DNA from: Anaerolineae bacterium
Lineage (GTDB): Bacteria > Chloroflexota > Anaerolineae > 4572-78 > J111
Length of the DNA: 23,095 nt
Direction of reading: 5' to 3'
NCBI GenBank assembly: GCA_020433835.1
Contig: JAGRBY010000040.1
Span: 1 to 23,095 of the forward strand
The notes beneath the pieces were generated by a model. It saw nothing but the letters and a program-made list of their open reading frames with translations, had not been told where the DNA came from and made no database searches. Position 1 is the first letter of the stretch. Each line of letters begins with the position of its first letter. The position numbers were made by a program, and so were the translations under genes. Shown in pieces: positions 14,821-22,171 of this stretch.

Positions 14821-15264
14821 ATGGTGGAGGATACTTTATCGTGTGTAGAGGTTCAGAGTACATTCACATTAAAAACCCAAACGCACTCTGAACTGGCAGA
14901 TTTGCTGAGTCAGCTTTTAGCGTGTGTTGGTGAAAAATTGACTCCTAGCAGCTTACCTCAGGAGAATGAAGCGAAATCCGAAGTCGTGCTTGACATCCAA
15001 TTTGAGGATATTCGCTACACATTAATGCGTTCTTTTAACCCGGAAATCTCTAACCACCCAGTTAATCTTAGCCCACGCGAACAGGAAATTGTTCGTTTAG
15101 TGGCCAAAGGGCACTCAAACAAAGTTATCGCCAAGGTGTTAGATATCAGCCCCTGGACGGTTTCTACCCACCTACGGCGGGTATTTGTGAAACTGGAGGT
15201 CAGCTCTCGGGCTGAGATGGTGGCCCGGGTCCTGGAGGCGGATTTACACTTCATTAGTGATTAG
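14821..15264 (+). CDS. LuxR-type helix-turn-helix DNA-binding protein
   Basis: 147 residues. The C-terminal 60 (about 82-140) are a typical LuxR/GerE DNA-binding domain: LSPREQEIVRLVAKGHSNKVIAK, then the recognition helix region SPWTVSTHLRRVFVKLEVSSRAE. The N-terminal 80 residues show no receiver or PAS signature and no phospho-acceptor, so it is not a classical response regulator; they may dimerise or bind a partner. GAGGG lies about 7 bases before the ATG. The gene is divergent from the seven-gene operon across a 724-bp region and converges on a PP2C-type phosphatase gene, so control of the operon is plausible but unproven. Related short regulators with a free HTH occur in many Chloroflexota and Actinobacteria. 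Confidence 0.88.
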   Translation: MVEDTLSCVEVQSTFTLKTQTHSELADLLSQLLACVGEKLTPSSLPQENEAKSEVVLDIQFEDIRYTLMRSFNPEISNHPVNLSPREQEIVRLVAKGHSNKVIAKVLDISPWTVSTHLRRVFVKLEVSSRAEMVARVLEADLHFISD

Positions 15265-15411
15265 CCCTCATATATTGGACCGATAGGCTTCGTGCGTTAA
15301 AAGCCTCTATGTTCTCTTCGATAAACTAGCAGCCGGCATCCCGGCGCATCTAGCCTCACTTATTCGCGAACGCATCATGGCGCTTCTTTAAACTACGCTG
15401 ATATGGAACCT

Positions 15412-15433
15412 GGCGAAATCGGCCAATTTCGCC
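15412..15433. terminator. Hairpin between convergent genes
   Basis: GGCGAAAT (15412-15419) and ATTTCGCC (15426-15433) form a perfect 8-bp inverted repeat with a 6-base loop. It lies between the convergent LuxR-type and PP2C genes, a good place for a two-way terminator, but no T-tract follows on either strand. The rest of 15265-15555 shows no convincing gene. Confidence 0.35.
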
Positions 15434-15555
15434 TGTTCGACAAAACTGGCACGCAACGCTCAAACGCCACATTAACTATCAGGGTTTGGCTGGCCTTGGA
15501 TTCTTTACACGAATCGGCCTATCGCCAACTGATGCAGTTGAACGTAGTGACGCAG

Positions 15556-16515
15556 TTAAACCTGCGCCACCACGATGGTAATATCGTCGTGGGGTTCTGC
15601 TTCGCCGACGTAAGCGGTTAGGTCCGCTTTGAGATGATCCAGCATGGCTTGGGCGCTGGTGGTTGGTCCGGTTCGAATAGCTTGCTCAAAGCGCTCAAAT
15701 CCGTACATGTCGGACGTGAGATTGCTGGCCTCAATCAGGCCATCGCTGGTTAAGATGATCATATCGCCTCTTGAAAGCAAGTGGCTAATTTCCTGATAGC
15801 CCACCTGGGCCCCCAGCCCTTGTCCCAAAGCAAAGCCACCGATCCCGGCCCATTCGATCGAGCCGTCGAGGTGCTTAAGATAGGGTGGAATACAACCCGC
15901 ATTAACTGCTTTCAACACCGGACGGACAGTGTTGACGCCCACCAACTCAACATAGCACAGCGCACAATTCTGACGTCGAGGTTTGGTATAGGGCAACAAG
16001 GCTTCATCCAAATAGGCTAGCCGCGCCGTGGGGGTTAATTTCAGCGACATGGAAGCATCAAACTGGGACAGACTGGTTGCCATCAGCAGCGCTGCCGATA
16101 CGCCCTTGCCCGATACATCACCTACGGCCAAGCTGTACTTGTTCAACAAGACTCTGGCTTGGCGGGAGGCGTGATAGGCATAAAAATCTCCGCCCACTTC
16201 AAAGGCGGGCTGGGTATAACAGACAACTTCCAGATCGGGCCATTTGGGGATAGGTGGGGGGAGCAGGCTCTGCTGAATCTCTCGAGCCAGGACTAAGTCG
16301 CTATGCCAACGATCAACCATCAAGCGATGGCGATCTTCGCTGTCCCGAAGGGCCTGTTCAATTCGTTGGCGTTCAGAAATTTCGTGCGCCAACTGTTTTC
16401 TAAGGGCGAATACCTGTTGGTGGCTCGCTTCCAAAGCCGCATCGGTTGCCTGAAATTGATGAGACAAATCCCGGCTAAGAGGGTTAGGAGCTGAACTACT
16501 CTGGTCAAGAGACAT
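15556..16515 (-). CDS. PP2C-family SpoIIE/RsbU-type serine phosphatase
   Basis: 319 residues. Residues 20-75 form a coiled coil typical of signal-transfer linkers. LAREIQQSLLPPPIP (76-90) is the usual lead-in to an RsbU-type phosphatase domain. The metal-binding acidic residues are in place: Asp110 in VGGDFYAY, Asp133 in GDVSGKGVSAALLMA, Asp258 in LTSDGLIEA and Asp310-Asp311 in HDDITIVV. NAGCIPPYL is also present. Such enzymes usually dephosphorylate an anti-sigma-factor antagonist in a partner-switching pathway. No STAS or anti-sigma gene lies beside it, so its target is elsewhere. It stands alone on the minus strand, upstream of nothing in the window, and its ATG has GGAAG a few bases before it. 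No sensor domain (PAS, GAF, HAMP, receiver) is fused, which is unusual but not rare. Confidence 0.92.
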   Translation of the reverse strand: MSLDQSSSAPNPLSRDLSHQFQATDAALEASHQQVFALRKQLAHEISERQRIEQALRDSEDRHRLMVDRWHSDLVLAREIQQSLLPPPIPKWPDLEVVCYTQPAFEVGGDFYAYHASRQARVLLNKYSLAVGDVSGKGVSAALLMATSLSQFDASMSLKLTPTARLAYLDEALLPYTKPRRQNCALCYVELVGVNTVRPVLKAVNAGCIPPYLKHLDGSIEWAGIGGFALGQGLGAQVGYQEISHLLSRGDMIILTSDGLIEASNLTSDMYGFERFEQAIRTGPTTSAQAMLDHLKADLTAYVGEAEPHDDITIVVAQV

Positions 16516-16678
16516 CTTTCTTCCATCTGCTAAAGAGGGCTACTGTTGCTTGCCTACTACAGCCGAAAGTTTACCTTTAAACGTTCAAAAAACAAAAAGT
16601 ATCTCATCTGGTAATTGGTTGGATACCTATCGAGGGACCTGTACGATGTTTTGCCTGAGCTATGGCGTGATCAGATCT

Positions 16679-17959
16679 CTAGGACCACGCTTCAAGGATA
16701 GCCTTGATATCGGCCACAAATGCGTCGGCTGTTGCGCCATCGATAAGGCGATGATCGAACGTAAAGCTGATGTAAGCCAGCGGGCGCACGACAATAGCAT
16801 CTTGGCCATGATCGCTCAGCACAACCACCTGTTTTTCAACCTTCCCAACCCCCAAAATTCCGCATTGCGGCTGGTTGATAATAGGCGTGGCCAATAAACT
16901 GCCGGACACACCGTGGTTGGTGATGGTGAACGTACCATCTTGCAGTTCATAGGGTTTTAGTTGATTATGCCTGGCCCGTTGGGTTAAATCGTTGAGGCGC
17001 TCGGCCAGGCCGGCCAAATTCAGCCGATCTGCATTTTTGATGACCGGAACCAGCAGCCCATCAGGCACGGCGGCAGCCACGCCCAGATTGATATCGCCTT
17101 TCAGTAAAATGCCATCATCGGTCCACTGACTATTGACAATAGGATGGGTTTGCAAGGCCTGACAGACGGCGACCAGGATGTAAGGAGTCAACGTTAGATT
17201 GAGACCGCGCTCGGCAAAACGCTCTCGATGATCACGACGATGATTTAACACGGCTGAGAAATCGATTTTAAAAATAGTGGTAGCGTGGGGGCTGTTTTGC
17301 TTACTGCGCACCATTCGGTCGGCAATCACGCGGCGCATGCCGGTAAGCGGAATGAGATGATCGTTGGCGTTTGCCGTCGCGGGGATTGAGTCCTGAACGG
17401 GCACGGGTTTTGGTCGCGATATGATCGACGCAGGTGGGGGCGACAATACGGGCGTCGCTGATGGCCTATCGCGAGCCGGAGTTGCTGTTTCGGCCTGATT
17501 GACCAGACGTCGCTCGACATCGCGCTTTGTGATGCGTCCGTGTAGACCGGTTCCGGTAATGTGATCAATATCGAGCTGATTTTCTTGGGCTATTCGCCTG
17601 GCGATAGGCGAAATTTTCGGGCGTTCGCTTATCGAGTCGGTTTGATCCGGCTCGATGCTGTCATCGGAAGTCATATCGATTGCGTCAGACGTTGAATAGC
17701 CGTTGGTTTCTATGGCCTCTCCCGGCGTGCCGATGACGGCCAGCGGCGCGCCCACATGGGCAATTTGCCCCTCCGGCACGACAATTTTGAGTAGCGTTCC
17801 GTCTAGCTCAGCTACAATCTCGGTAGTGATTTTATCTGTTTCTATCTCAACCAGCGGGTCGTCGATGTGCACCGGATCGCCCTCATTTTTTAGCCAGCGA
17901 CCAACCTGAGCTTCGATGACGCCTTCGCCAAGTTCGGGAACGGTTATTTTTTCGGCCAT
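16679..17959 (-). CDS. Dihydrolipoamide acyltransferase, E2 of a 2-oxoacid dehydrogenase complex
   Basis: 426 residues from the ATG at 17959, which has AGGAG 8 bases upstream; the frame continues 17 codons further without a better start. Residues 2-78 are a lipoyl domain with the lipoylated Lys43 in IETDKITTEI. A Ser/Asp-rich linker follows, then a peripheral-subunit-binding domain (115-150, KISPIARRIAQENQLDIDHI and TGLHGRITKRD). After a Pro-rich linker comes the catalytic domain (200-426), with the active-site FDHRLIDG (His403, Asp407). It transfers the acyl group from lipoyl to CoA and forms the core of the complex. The E1 gene lies 300 bases upstream on the same strand. No E3 (dihydrolipoamide dehydrogenase) is in the window. 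Whether it works on pyruvate, branched-chain oxoacids or 2-oxoglutarate cannot be read from the sequence. Confidence 0.95.
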   Translation of the reverse strand: MAEKITVPELGEGVIEAQVGRWLKNEGDPVHIDDPLVEIETDKITTEIVAELDGTLLKIVVPEGQIAHVGAPLAVIGTPGEAIETNGYSTSDAIDMTSDDSIEPDQTDSISERPKISPIARRIAQENQLDIDHITGTGLHGRITKRDVERRLVNQAETATPARDRPSATPVLSPPPASIISRPKPVPVQDSIPATANANDHLIPLTGMRRVIADRMVRSKQNSPHATTIFKIDFSAVLNHRRDHRERFAERGLNLTLTPYILVAVCQALQTHPIVNSQWTDDGILLKGDINLGVAAAVPDGLLVPVIKNADRLNLAGLAERLNDLTQRARHNQLKPYELQDGTFTITNHGVSGSLLATPIINQPQCGILGVGKVEKQVVVLSDHGQDAIVVRPLAYISFTFDHRLIDGATADAFVADIKAILEAWS

Positions 17960-18259
17960 GGGATTATCTCCTATAGTATCTAACCAAATGGCTTCTTGCA
18001 TTTTGAGCAAGAAAACGAACCGCTAAGGCACAAAGTTCGCCAAGAAAAATTAAATCAAAAAACTTTGCGCCCTTTGCGTCTTTGCGGTTTTTATTGCACT
18101 TTTGGTTCCGGCTCGTCCGGGTTATGAGTTTATAGAGTGTTAGAGTTAGGGAGTTTAATGAGTTAGCCAATCGTTGATTAGCCTCTTTCTAAGCAATATG
18201 CGGCCATTATTTGATATTAACTCCATAAACTTTATGAACTCATTAAATGTTTACAAACG
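17960..18259. other. E1-E2 intergenic gap carrying repeats
   Basis: 300 bp between two genes that should be one operon. It holds the palindromic repeat at 18018-18090 and an AT-rich stretch with an 11-bp inverted repeat, TTTAATGAGTT (18154-18164) and AACTCATTAAA (18237-18247). No gene is visible. The spacing may allow a separate message for E2 or retroregulation. Confidence 0.6.
18018..18090. repeat. Long imperfect palindrome of the AACCGCNAAG/CGCAAAG type
   Basis: The arms at 18018-18044 (AACCGCTAAGGCACAAAG, then TTCGCCAAG) and 18063-18090 (CTTTGCGCCCTTTGCGTC, then TTTGCGGTTT) are imperfect reverse complements of about 27 bp, separated by an A-rich 18-base loop. This pattern is common as a dispersed intergenic repeat in Chloroflexota and several other phyla. 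It would form a strong hairpin in the E1-E2 transcript. Confidence 0.65.
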
Positions 18260-20743
18260 CTATTGATAAAACATCGGAAAGCTGCGCGGATTGGATTCAT
18301 ACATCAACGCATAGACGGTTTTGAAGAGATTATCGGCGGTCGGTTTGGAAAAGAACAGGCCATCGTGACCGTACGCCGGGCGATGGGCGGGCGCGGTAAG
18401 CGTGACGGGTTCAGAGTCGAGCCAATAAAATCCGCCTTGTTCTTCCAACACATGCTGCATCATATAAGCCGAGGTGCCGCCGGGCACGTCTTCATCGAAG
18501 AAGACAATGCGGTTAGTTTTCTTGAGCGACTCAAGAATGTGGTGATTGACATCAAAGGGGAGTAAAGATCGTACGTCGATGACTTCCACGCTGATATTAA
18601 AATCGGCCAGCTGGTGTGCTGCCTCTAACGCGATGCGGCAGCAGGCACCATAGGTCACCACGGTCACATCCTGCCCCTCGCGCAGCGTTTCGGGCACGCC
18701 CAGTGGAATAGTCATGGTCTCAAGGTTGTCGGGTACAATTTCTTTGAGGCGATACCCGTTGAGCACTTCAACAACCAGAGCCGGATCATCCCCCTTCAGT
18801 AAGGTGTTGTAGAACCCGGCGGCTTGCGCCATATCGCGTGGAACCAGCACGTGCAGACCGCGCACCAAGTTGATGATACCGGCCATCGGCGATCCGGCGT
18901 GCCACATGCCCACCAGCCGGTGGCCTCGAGTTCGAATAATGACCGGGGCTTTTTGACCACCCGCCGTGCGCCAATGAAGCGTAGCCAAATCATCCGACAT
19001 AATTTGGAGCGCGTAGAGCAAGTAATCGAGGTACTGAATTTCGGCAATTGGCCGCAGCCCGCGCAGCGCCAGCCCAATCGCCTGACCAACGATCGTTGCC
19101 TCGCGGATGCCGGTATCACCAACGCGCAGTGGGCCGAATTTTTCTTGCAGCCCGGCCATCGTCTGGTTCACACCGCCGATGGCCCCGGTATCTTCACCAA
19201 AGGTGATGACGCGCGGATCACGGGCAAAGATCGCCTCAAAAGCGGCATTAAGGAGTTGAAACCCCGGTACGGCGGGCGATTGATCGGAATAGATCGGTGG
19301 CTGACCGGGAACACGCAGGGTAGACCTGCTTCCTTCATTAGTCAGATGGCTTCGGTAGCTTTGTCCGTATTCCGCCTGTTTGCGATTATACCAGTCCTGT
19401 AATATCTGCCGGGCCGGCGTAACTTCCTGGGGCGTAGCCACCAACACCTCCCAAACGGCTTCGAGCAGCTGGTATCGTTTGGGCCGATTATTTTTCGCCA
19501 ACGTTTGATACACTTTTTGCAGATAAGCCCCTTGGTTGGTCTCGGTGGCCATTTGGGTCAGCAATTCAAGCGCCTCAAGCTTATCCTGAACTATGGGGTC
19601 GTAGCAGGCTTGCCATGCTGCTCGACGAGCGACCAACAGATCCGCTTTAACCGCTTCTTCCACGGAGCGGAGTTCGGTTTCGGTAGCGATTTCCCGCTTG
19701 AGCAGCCAATCTCTCATTTTGGTCAAACAATCGTACTCGGCTTCCCAGGCCAGTCGTTCCGGCAATTTATAGCGCTCGTGACTGCCCGATGTCGAATGCC
19801 CAAAAGGTTGGGTCAGTTCGATGACGTGGATAATCGCGGGAATGTGGCGCTGCCGGGTTCGCTGCACCGCCTGTTGGTAGGTTTGAACCAAGGTCGGGTA
19901 GTCCCAACCGTAAACGGTGTAGATGTCGAAACCGCTCTCATCGCCGGGATTGCGCTGGAAGCCGGCCAGCAGCTCCGATAAGTTGCCCTTGGTGACCTGC
20001 AGCTTATTCGGCACAGAGATGCCGTAGCCGTCATCCCAGATCGACAAGACAACTGGAGCTTGTAAAATGCCGATAGCATTGATCGACTCCCAAAACAGCC
20101 CTTCGGCGCAGCTGGCATTGCCGATGGTGCCAAACGCAACCTCGTTCCCGTTGTTTGAAAAGTTACGAAACGACTTCAATTCGTCTAATTCACGATACAA
20201 GCGCGAGGCGTAGCCCAACCCCACCAAACGCGGCATTTGCGAGGCGGTTGGCGAGACATCGGCGCTGTTGTTGTATTGCTCGACCAAATTTTTCCAGTTC
20301 CCCTCCTGATCGAGGAGTCGGAAGTTAAAATGCGAGGCCATCTGGCGGCTGTTGGGGCTAATATCTAGCTCAAAGTTGGCGTCGGCGTACAAGTGCGCGA
20401 ATAGCTCCTGCAAATTGGTCAATCCCAACGCCAGCAACAAAGTCTGGTCGCGGTAGTAGCCCGAACGGAAATCGCCCTTGTGAAAGGCGTGGGCCAGAGC
20501 CACTTGCGGAACTTCTTTGCCGTCGCCAAAAATACCGAACTGAGCTCGACCATTCAAAACCTCTTGTCGCCCGATTTGGCTAAATTGGCGACTGGCGAAG
20601 GCCGTGCGGTAGTCATTTATAATTTGGTCTTTGGTTAAGGGGAAATTACTTAAGGGGGTTGGGGAAAAACGTGGTGATTTTTTTCGACGCCGGGGAACAA
20701 CGTCACTCAAACCTGACCTTATATCCACTTTATCTCTGACCAT
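18260..20743 (-). CDS. Fused E1 alpha-beta of a 2-oxoacid dehydrogenase complex
   Basis: 827 residues, with the alpha and beta subunits of a thiamin-diphosphate E1 joined in one chain. The alpha half (about 38-330) carries GRAQFGIFGDGKEVPQVALA, RSGYYRDQT and the ThDP-binding GTIGNASCAEG (205-215) to WDDGYGISVPN (236-246); QPFGHSTSGSHERY lies near its end. A linker of about 150 residues, helical at first, leads to the beta half (493-810), with FGEDTG at 515-520, GDTGIREATIVGQAIGLAL and the C-terminal transketolase domain (TVVTYG to VFFDEDVPGGTSA). It decarboxylates a 2-oxoacid and passes the acyl group to the E2 lipoyl arm. The ATG follows the gntR stop by one base and has AAAGGA 8 bases upstream, so it is coupled to the regulator. 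The fused form is known in Bacteroidetes and Chloroflexota. The substrate is uncertain, probably branched-chain oxoacid or pyruvate. Confidence 0.93.
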   Translation of the reverse strand: MVRDKVDIRSGLSDVVPRRRKKSPRFSPTPLSNFPLTKDQIINDYRTAFASRQFSQIGRQEVLNGRAQFGIFGDGKEVPQVALAHAFHKGDFRSGYYRDQTLLLALGLTNLQELFAHLYADANFELDISPNSRQMASHFNFRLLDQEGNWKNLVEQYNNSADVSPTASQMPRLVGLGYASRLYRELDELKSFRNFSNNGNEVAFGTIGNASCAEGLFWESINAIGILQAPVVLSIWDDGYGISVPNKLQVTKGNLSELLAGFQRNPGDESGFDIYTVYGWDYPTLVQTYQQAVQRTRQRHIPAIIHVIELTQPFGHSTSGSHERYKLPERLAWEAEYDCLTKMRDWLLKREIATETELRSVEEAVKADLLVARRAAWQACYDPIVQDKLEALELLTQMATETNQGAYLQKVYQTLAKNNRPKRYQLLEAVWEVLVATPQEVTPARQILQDWYNRKQAEYGQSYRSHLTNEGSRSTLRVPGQPPIYSDQSPAVPGFQLLNAAFEAIFARDPRVITFGEDTGAIGGVNQTMAGLQEKFGPLRVGDTGIREATIVGQAIGLALRGLRPIAEIQYLDYLLYALQIMSDDLATLHWRTAGGQKAPVIIRTRGHRLVGMWHAGSPMAGIINLVRGLHVLVPRDMAQAAGFYNTLLKGDDPALVVEVLNGYRLKEIVPDNLETMTIPLGVPETLREGQDVTVVTYGACCRIALEAAHQLADFNISVEVIDVRSLLPFDVNHHILESLKKTNRIVFFDEDVPGGTSAYMMQHVLEEQGGFYWLDSEPVTLTAPAHRPAYGHDGLFFSKPTADNLFKTVYALMYESNPRSFPMFYQ

Positions 20744-20744
20744 C

Positions 20745-21437
20745 TTATTCGTCCTTTGAGTCTACACCATCTTCGCTTTTTAAGAATCGGACCAACATGC
20801 GTGATGAGGCATCGAGATGCCGGCGCAATTGGATACAGGCAATTTCCCTATCACGTTGGCGGCAGGCCTCTAAAATTTGGCGATGTTCAATCTGGTTATT
20901 GGAGCGGTACTCAATATCATCAGGCGTCGGCACATTCCGCACCAGATAACGGATGACATTTACGTGTAAGCTGCGGAGCGTGTCCATCAAGCGCGGCATA
21001 TCGGCAGGTTGATATAACGTAGCGTGAAATTCCCAATTTAACTCGCCCCATTTATAGATATCCTTTTCAGGATCCATCTGTACCAAAATGCCCTCAGCCC
21101 GAGCTAGCGCCGAGTCGGTTAGATGGGGAACGGCCTTCTCCAAGGCCAGCAATTCCAACACATTGCGCATTGCATAAATTTCAAACACATCTTTTGCTAA
21201 AAGCGGCGCAACAAACGCACCCCGATTGGGAACAAAAGCGACCAGGCCTTCCACGGCCAACTGAAAGAGCGCCTCGCGCACCGGAATAGAACTAACGCCG
21301 AATTTTTTGGCGATTTTATCCTGTCGTAAACCCTGTGCATCTTCCAATTCGCCCCGTAATATCTTTTCACGGAGCGAATTTGCCACAGTATCAGCCGTTG
21401 TCTTCGTTTTGTTCTCAATGAGATGGTTTTTGCTCAT
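20745..21437 (-). CDS. GntR-family (FadR/FCD type) transcriptional regulator
   Basis: 230 residues. Residues 12-78 are a winged helix-turn-helix (LREKILRGEL, KIAKKFGVSSIPVREAL, then GLVAFVPNRGAFV). Residues 85-212 are an all-helical FCD ligand domain with the usual metal or ligand-binding pattern: Asn134 and His138 in NWEFHATLY, His185 in IEHRQIL, His207 in LRRHLDAS. The position normally held by Asp is Asn134, which occurs in some members. Such proteins respond to small carboxylic acids. It is the first gene of a unit with E1 (one-base gap) and then E2, so it probably controls 2-oxoacid dehydrogenase synthesis and itself. The leader is AT-rich with no clear ribosome binding site, and carries the operator candidates listed separately. 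Confidence 0.93.
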   Translation of the reverse strand: MSKNHLIENKTKTTADTVANSLREKILRGELEDAQGLRQDKIAKKFGVSSIPVREALFQLAVEGLVAFVPNRGAFVAPLLAKDVFEIYAMRNVLELLALEKAVPHLTDSALARAEGILVQMDPEKDIYKWGELNWEFHATLYQPADMPRLMDTLRSLHVNVIRYLVRNVPTPDDIEYRSNNQIEHRQILEACRQRDREIACIQLRRHLDASSRMLVRFLKSEDGVDSKDE

Positions 21438-21448
21438 GATATTTTATA

Positions 21449-21463
21449 TAATCATATATAATT
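21449..21463 (-). promoter_or_regulatory. GntR operator candidate, site 1
   Basis: TAATCATATATAATT, 12 bases upstream of the gntR ATG. It overlaps the near-perfect palindrome TATATA-N4-TATATA (21445-21460) and is the exact reverse complement of site 2. The position suits autorepression. Confidence 0.5.
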
Positions 21464-21523
21464 AATGAAATTTTTCTCAAAAATTACCCTGTATATGAGG
21501 GTTTCTGGTGGGATTTATATAGG

Positions 21524-21538
21524 AATTATATATGATTA
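21524..21538 (+). promoter_or_regulatory. GntR operator candidate, site 2
   Basis: AATTATATATGATTA is an exact 15-base inverted copy of site 1, 60 bases away. The 10-base core ATATATGATT recurs once more at 21706-21715. Paired inverted copies at this spacing fit two dimers around a promoter. Confidence 0.5.
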
Positions 21539-21789
21539 CTGAGGTGGCGTCAAGGGTAGATTGTGTCGAGCTACTTTCTTATAGGTGTTTTAGACTTTCA
21601 CTAAGCTTGTATGGCCTGTTTAAAGGAAAAAAAGCGCAATATCTCTATTTCATTGCGGTAGAAATCACCATTAAGGTCGTTTCTGCTGTAACACTGCGTT
21701 GAAAAATATATGATTCTTAGAGATAGAAATTCAACAGCGCACTCTGTCTTGATCGTCAAGAGTTATAAATTGGTTCGGGCAATATCTGG

Positions 21790-22056
21790 TTGGGTGAAAC
21801 ATATTCAAGCATGATGGCGATGGATATTCGTCGCATCAGCATCGCCATCCGTGTGTTGGGCAAAGGCAGCGTTTGGCGCATGATCGATGGCGAACCGATG
21901 TCGACAGCGGTGCTGATATGCGACATCCGGCGCGGTCGATCCGCCGATCAACGGATGGCGGTGGCTAAGGCGCTCTGCGATGATTGCATCGAAATCCTCG
22001 GCTTACGCAAAGCCCTGAGCGGCTGGAGTCCCGAATGGTCAGGTGACGCGGCGTAG
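21790..22056 (+). pseudogene. Tautomerase-family remnant
   Basis: The 88-codon frame begins at a TTG with no ribosome binding site. It reads SSMMAMDIRRISIAIRVLG, a loop, then AVLICDIRRGRSADQRMAVA and KALCDDCIEILGLRK, a pattern I know from two-domain tautomerase-superfamily proteins. The N-terminal domain, with its catalytic Pro-1, is missing: an in-frame stop lies at 21766. After LGLRK the usual VEFTQH stretch is absent and the sequence jumps to a tail like the family's end (GWSPEWSGDAA), so about 20-30 codons were also lost there. It is therefore most likely a double-truncated pseudogene. A small expressed fragment cannot be excluded. Confidence 0.5.
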
Positions 22057-22171
22057 GGCAATCTTTCTGCCTGATCTGCCTAGTACCGGAATACTCCTTT
22101 TTGCTTGTGGTTTGGGGGCAATTTGGTAAAATTATCATAGAGGACTGAGGATACCATATTCAGAGTCGCTC

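Larger units (their letters stand above)
21438..21789. other. gntR upstream region, AT-rich, with operator candidates
   Basis: 352 bp between the divergent gntR and the tautomerase remnant. The first 100 bases are AT-rich and hold the paired operator candidates; a third core copy lies at 21706-21715. GTATATGAGG (21491-21500) is a related but weaker motif. I see no gene and no clear sigma70 promoter. Confidence 0.6.

Noticed and set aside
14612..14863. An 83-codon minus-strand frame in the long intergenic region
   Set aside because: It overlaps the start of the LuxR-type gene, looks like random composition and has no plausible start signal.
15403..15621. A 72-codon plus-strand frame between the LuxR-type and PP2C genes
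   Set aside because: It overlaps the end of the well-supported phosphatase, has no ribosome binding site and no recognisable motif.
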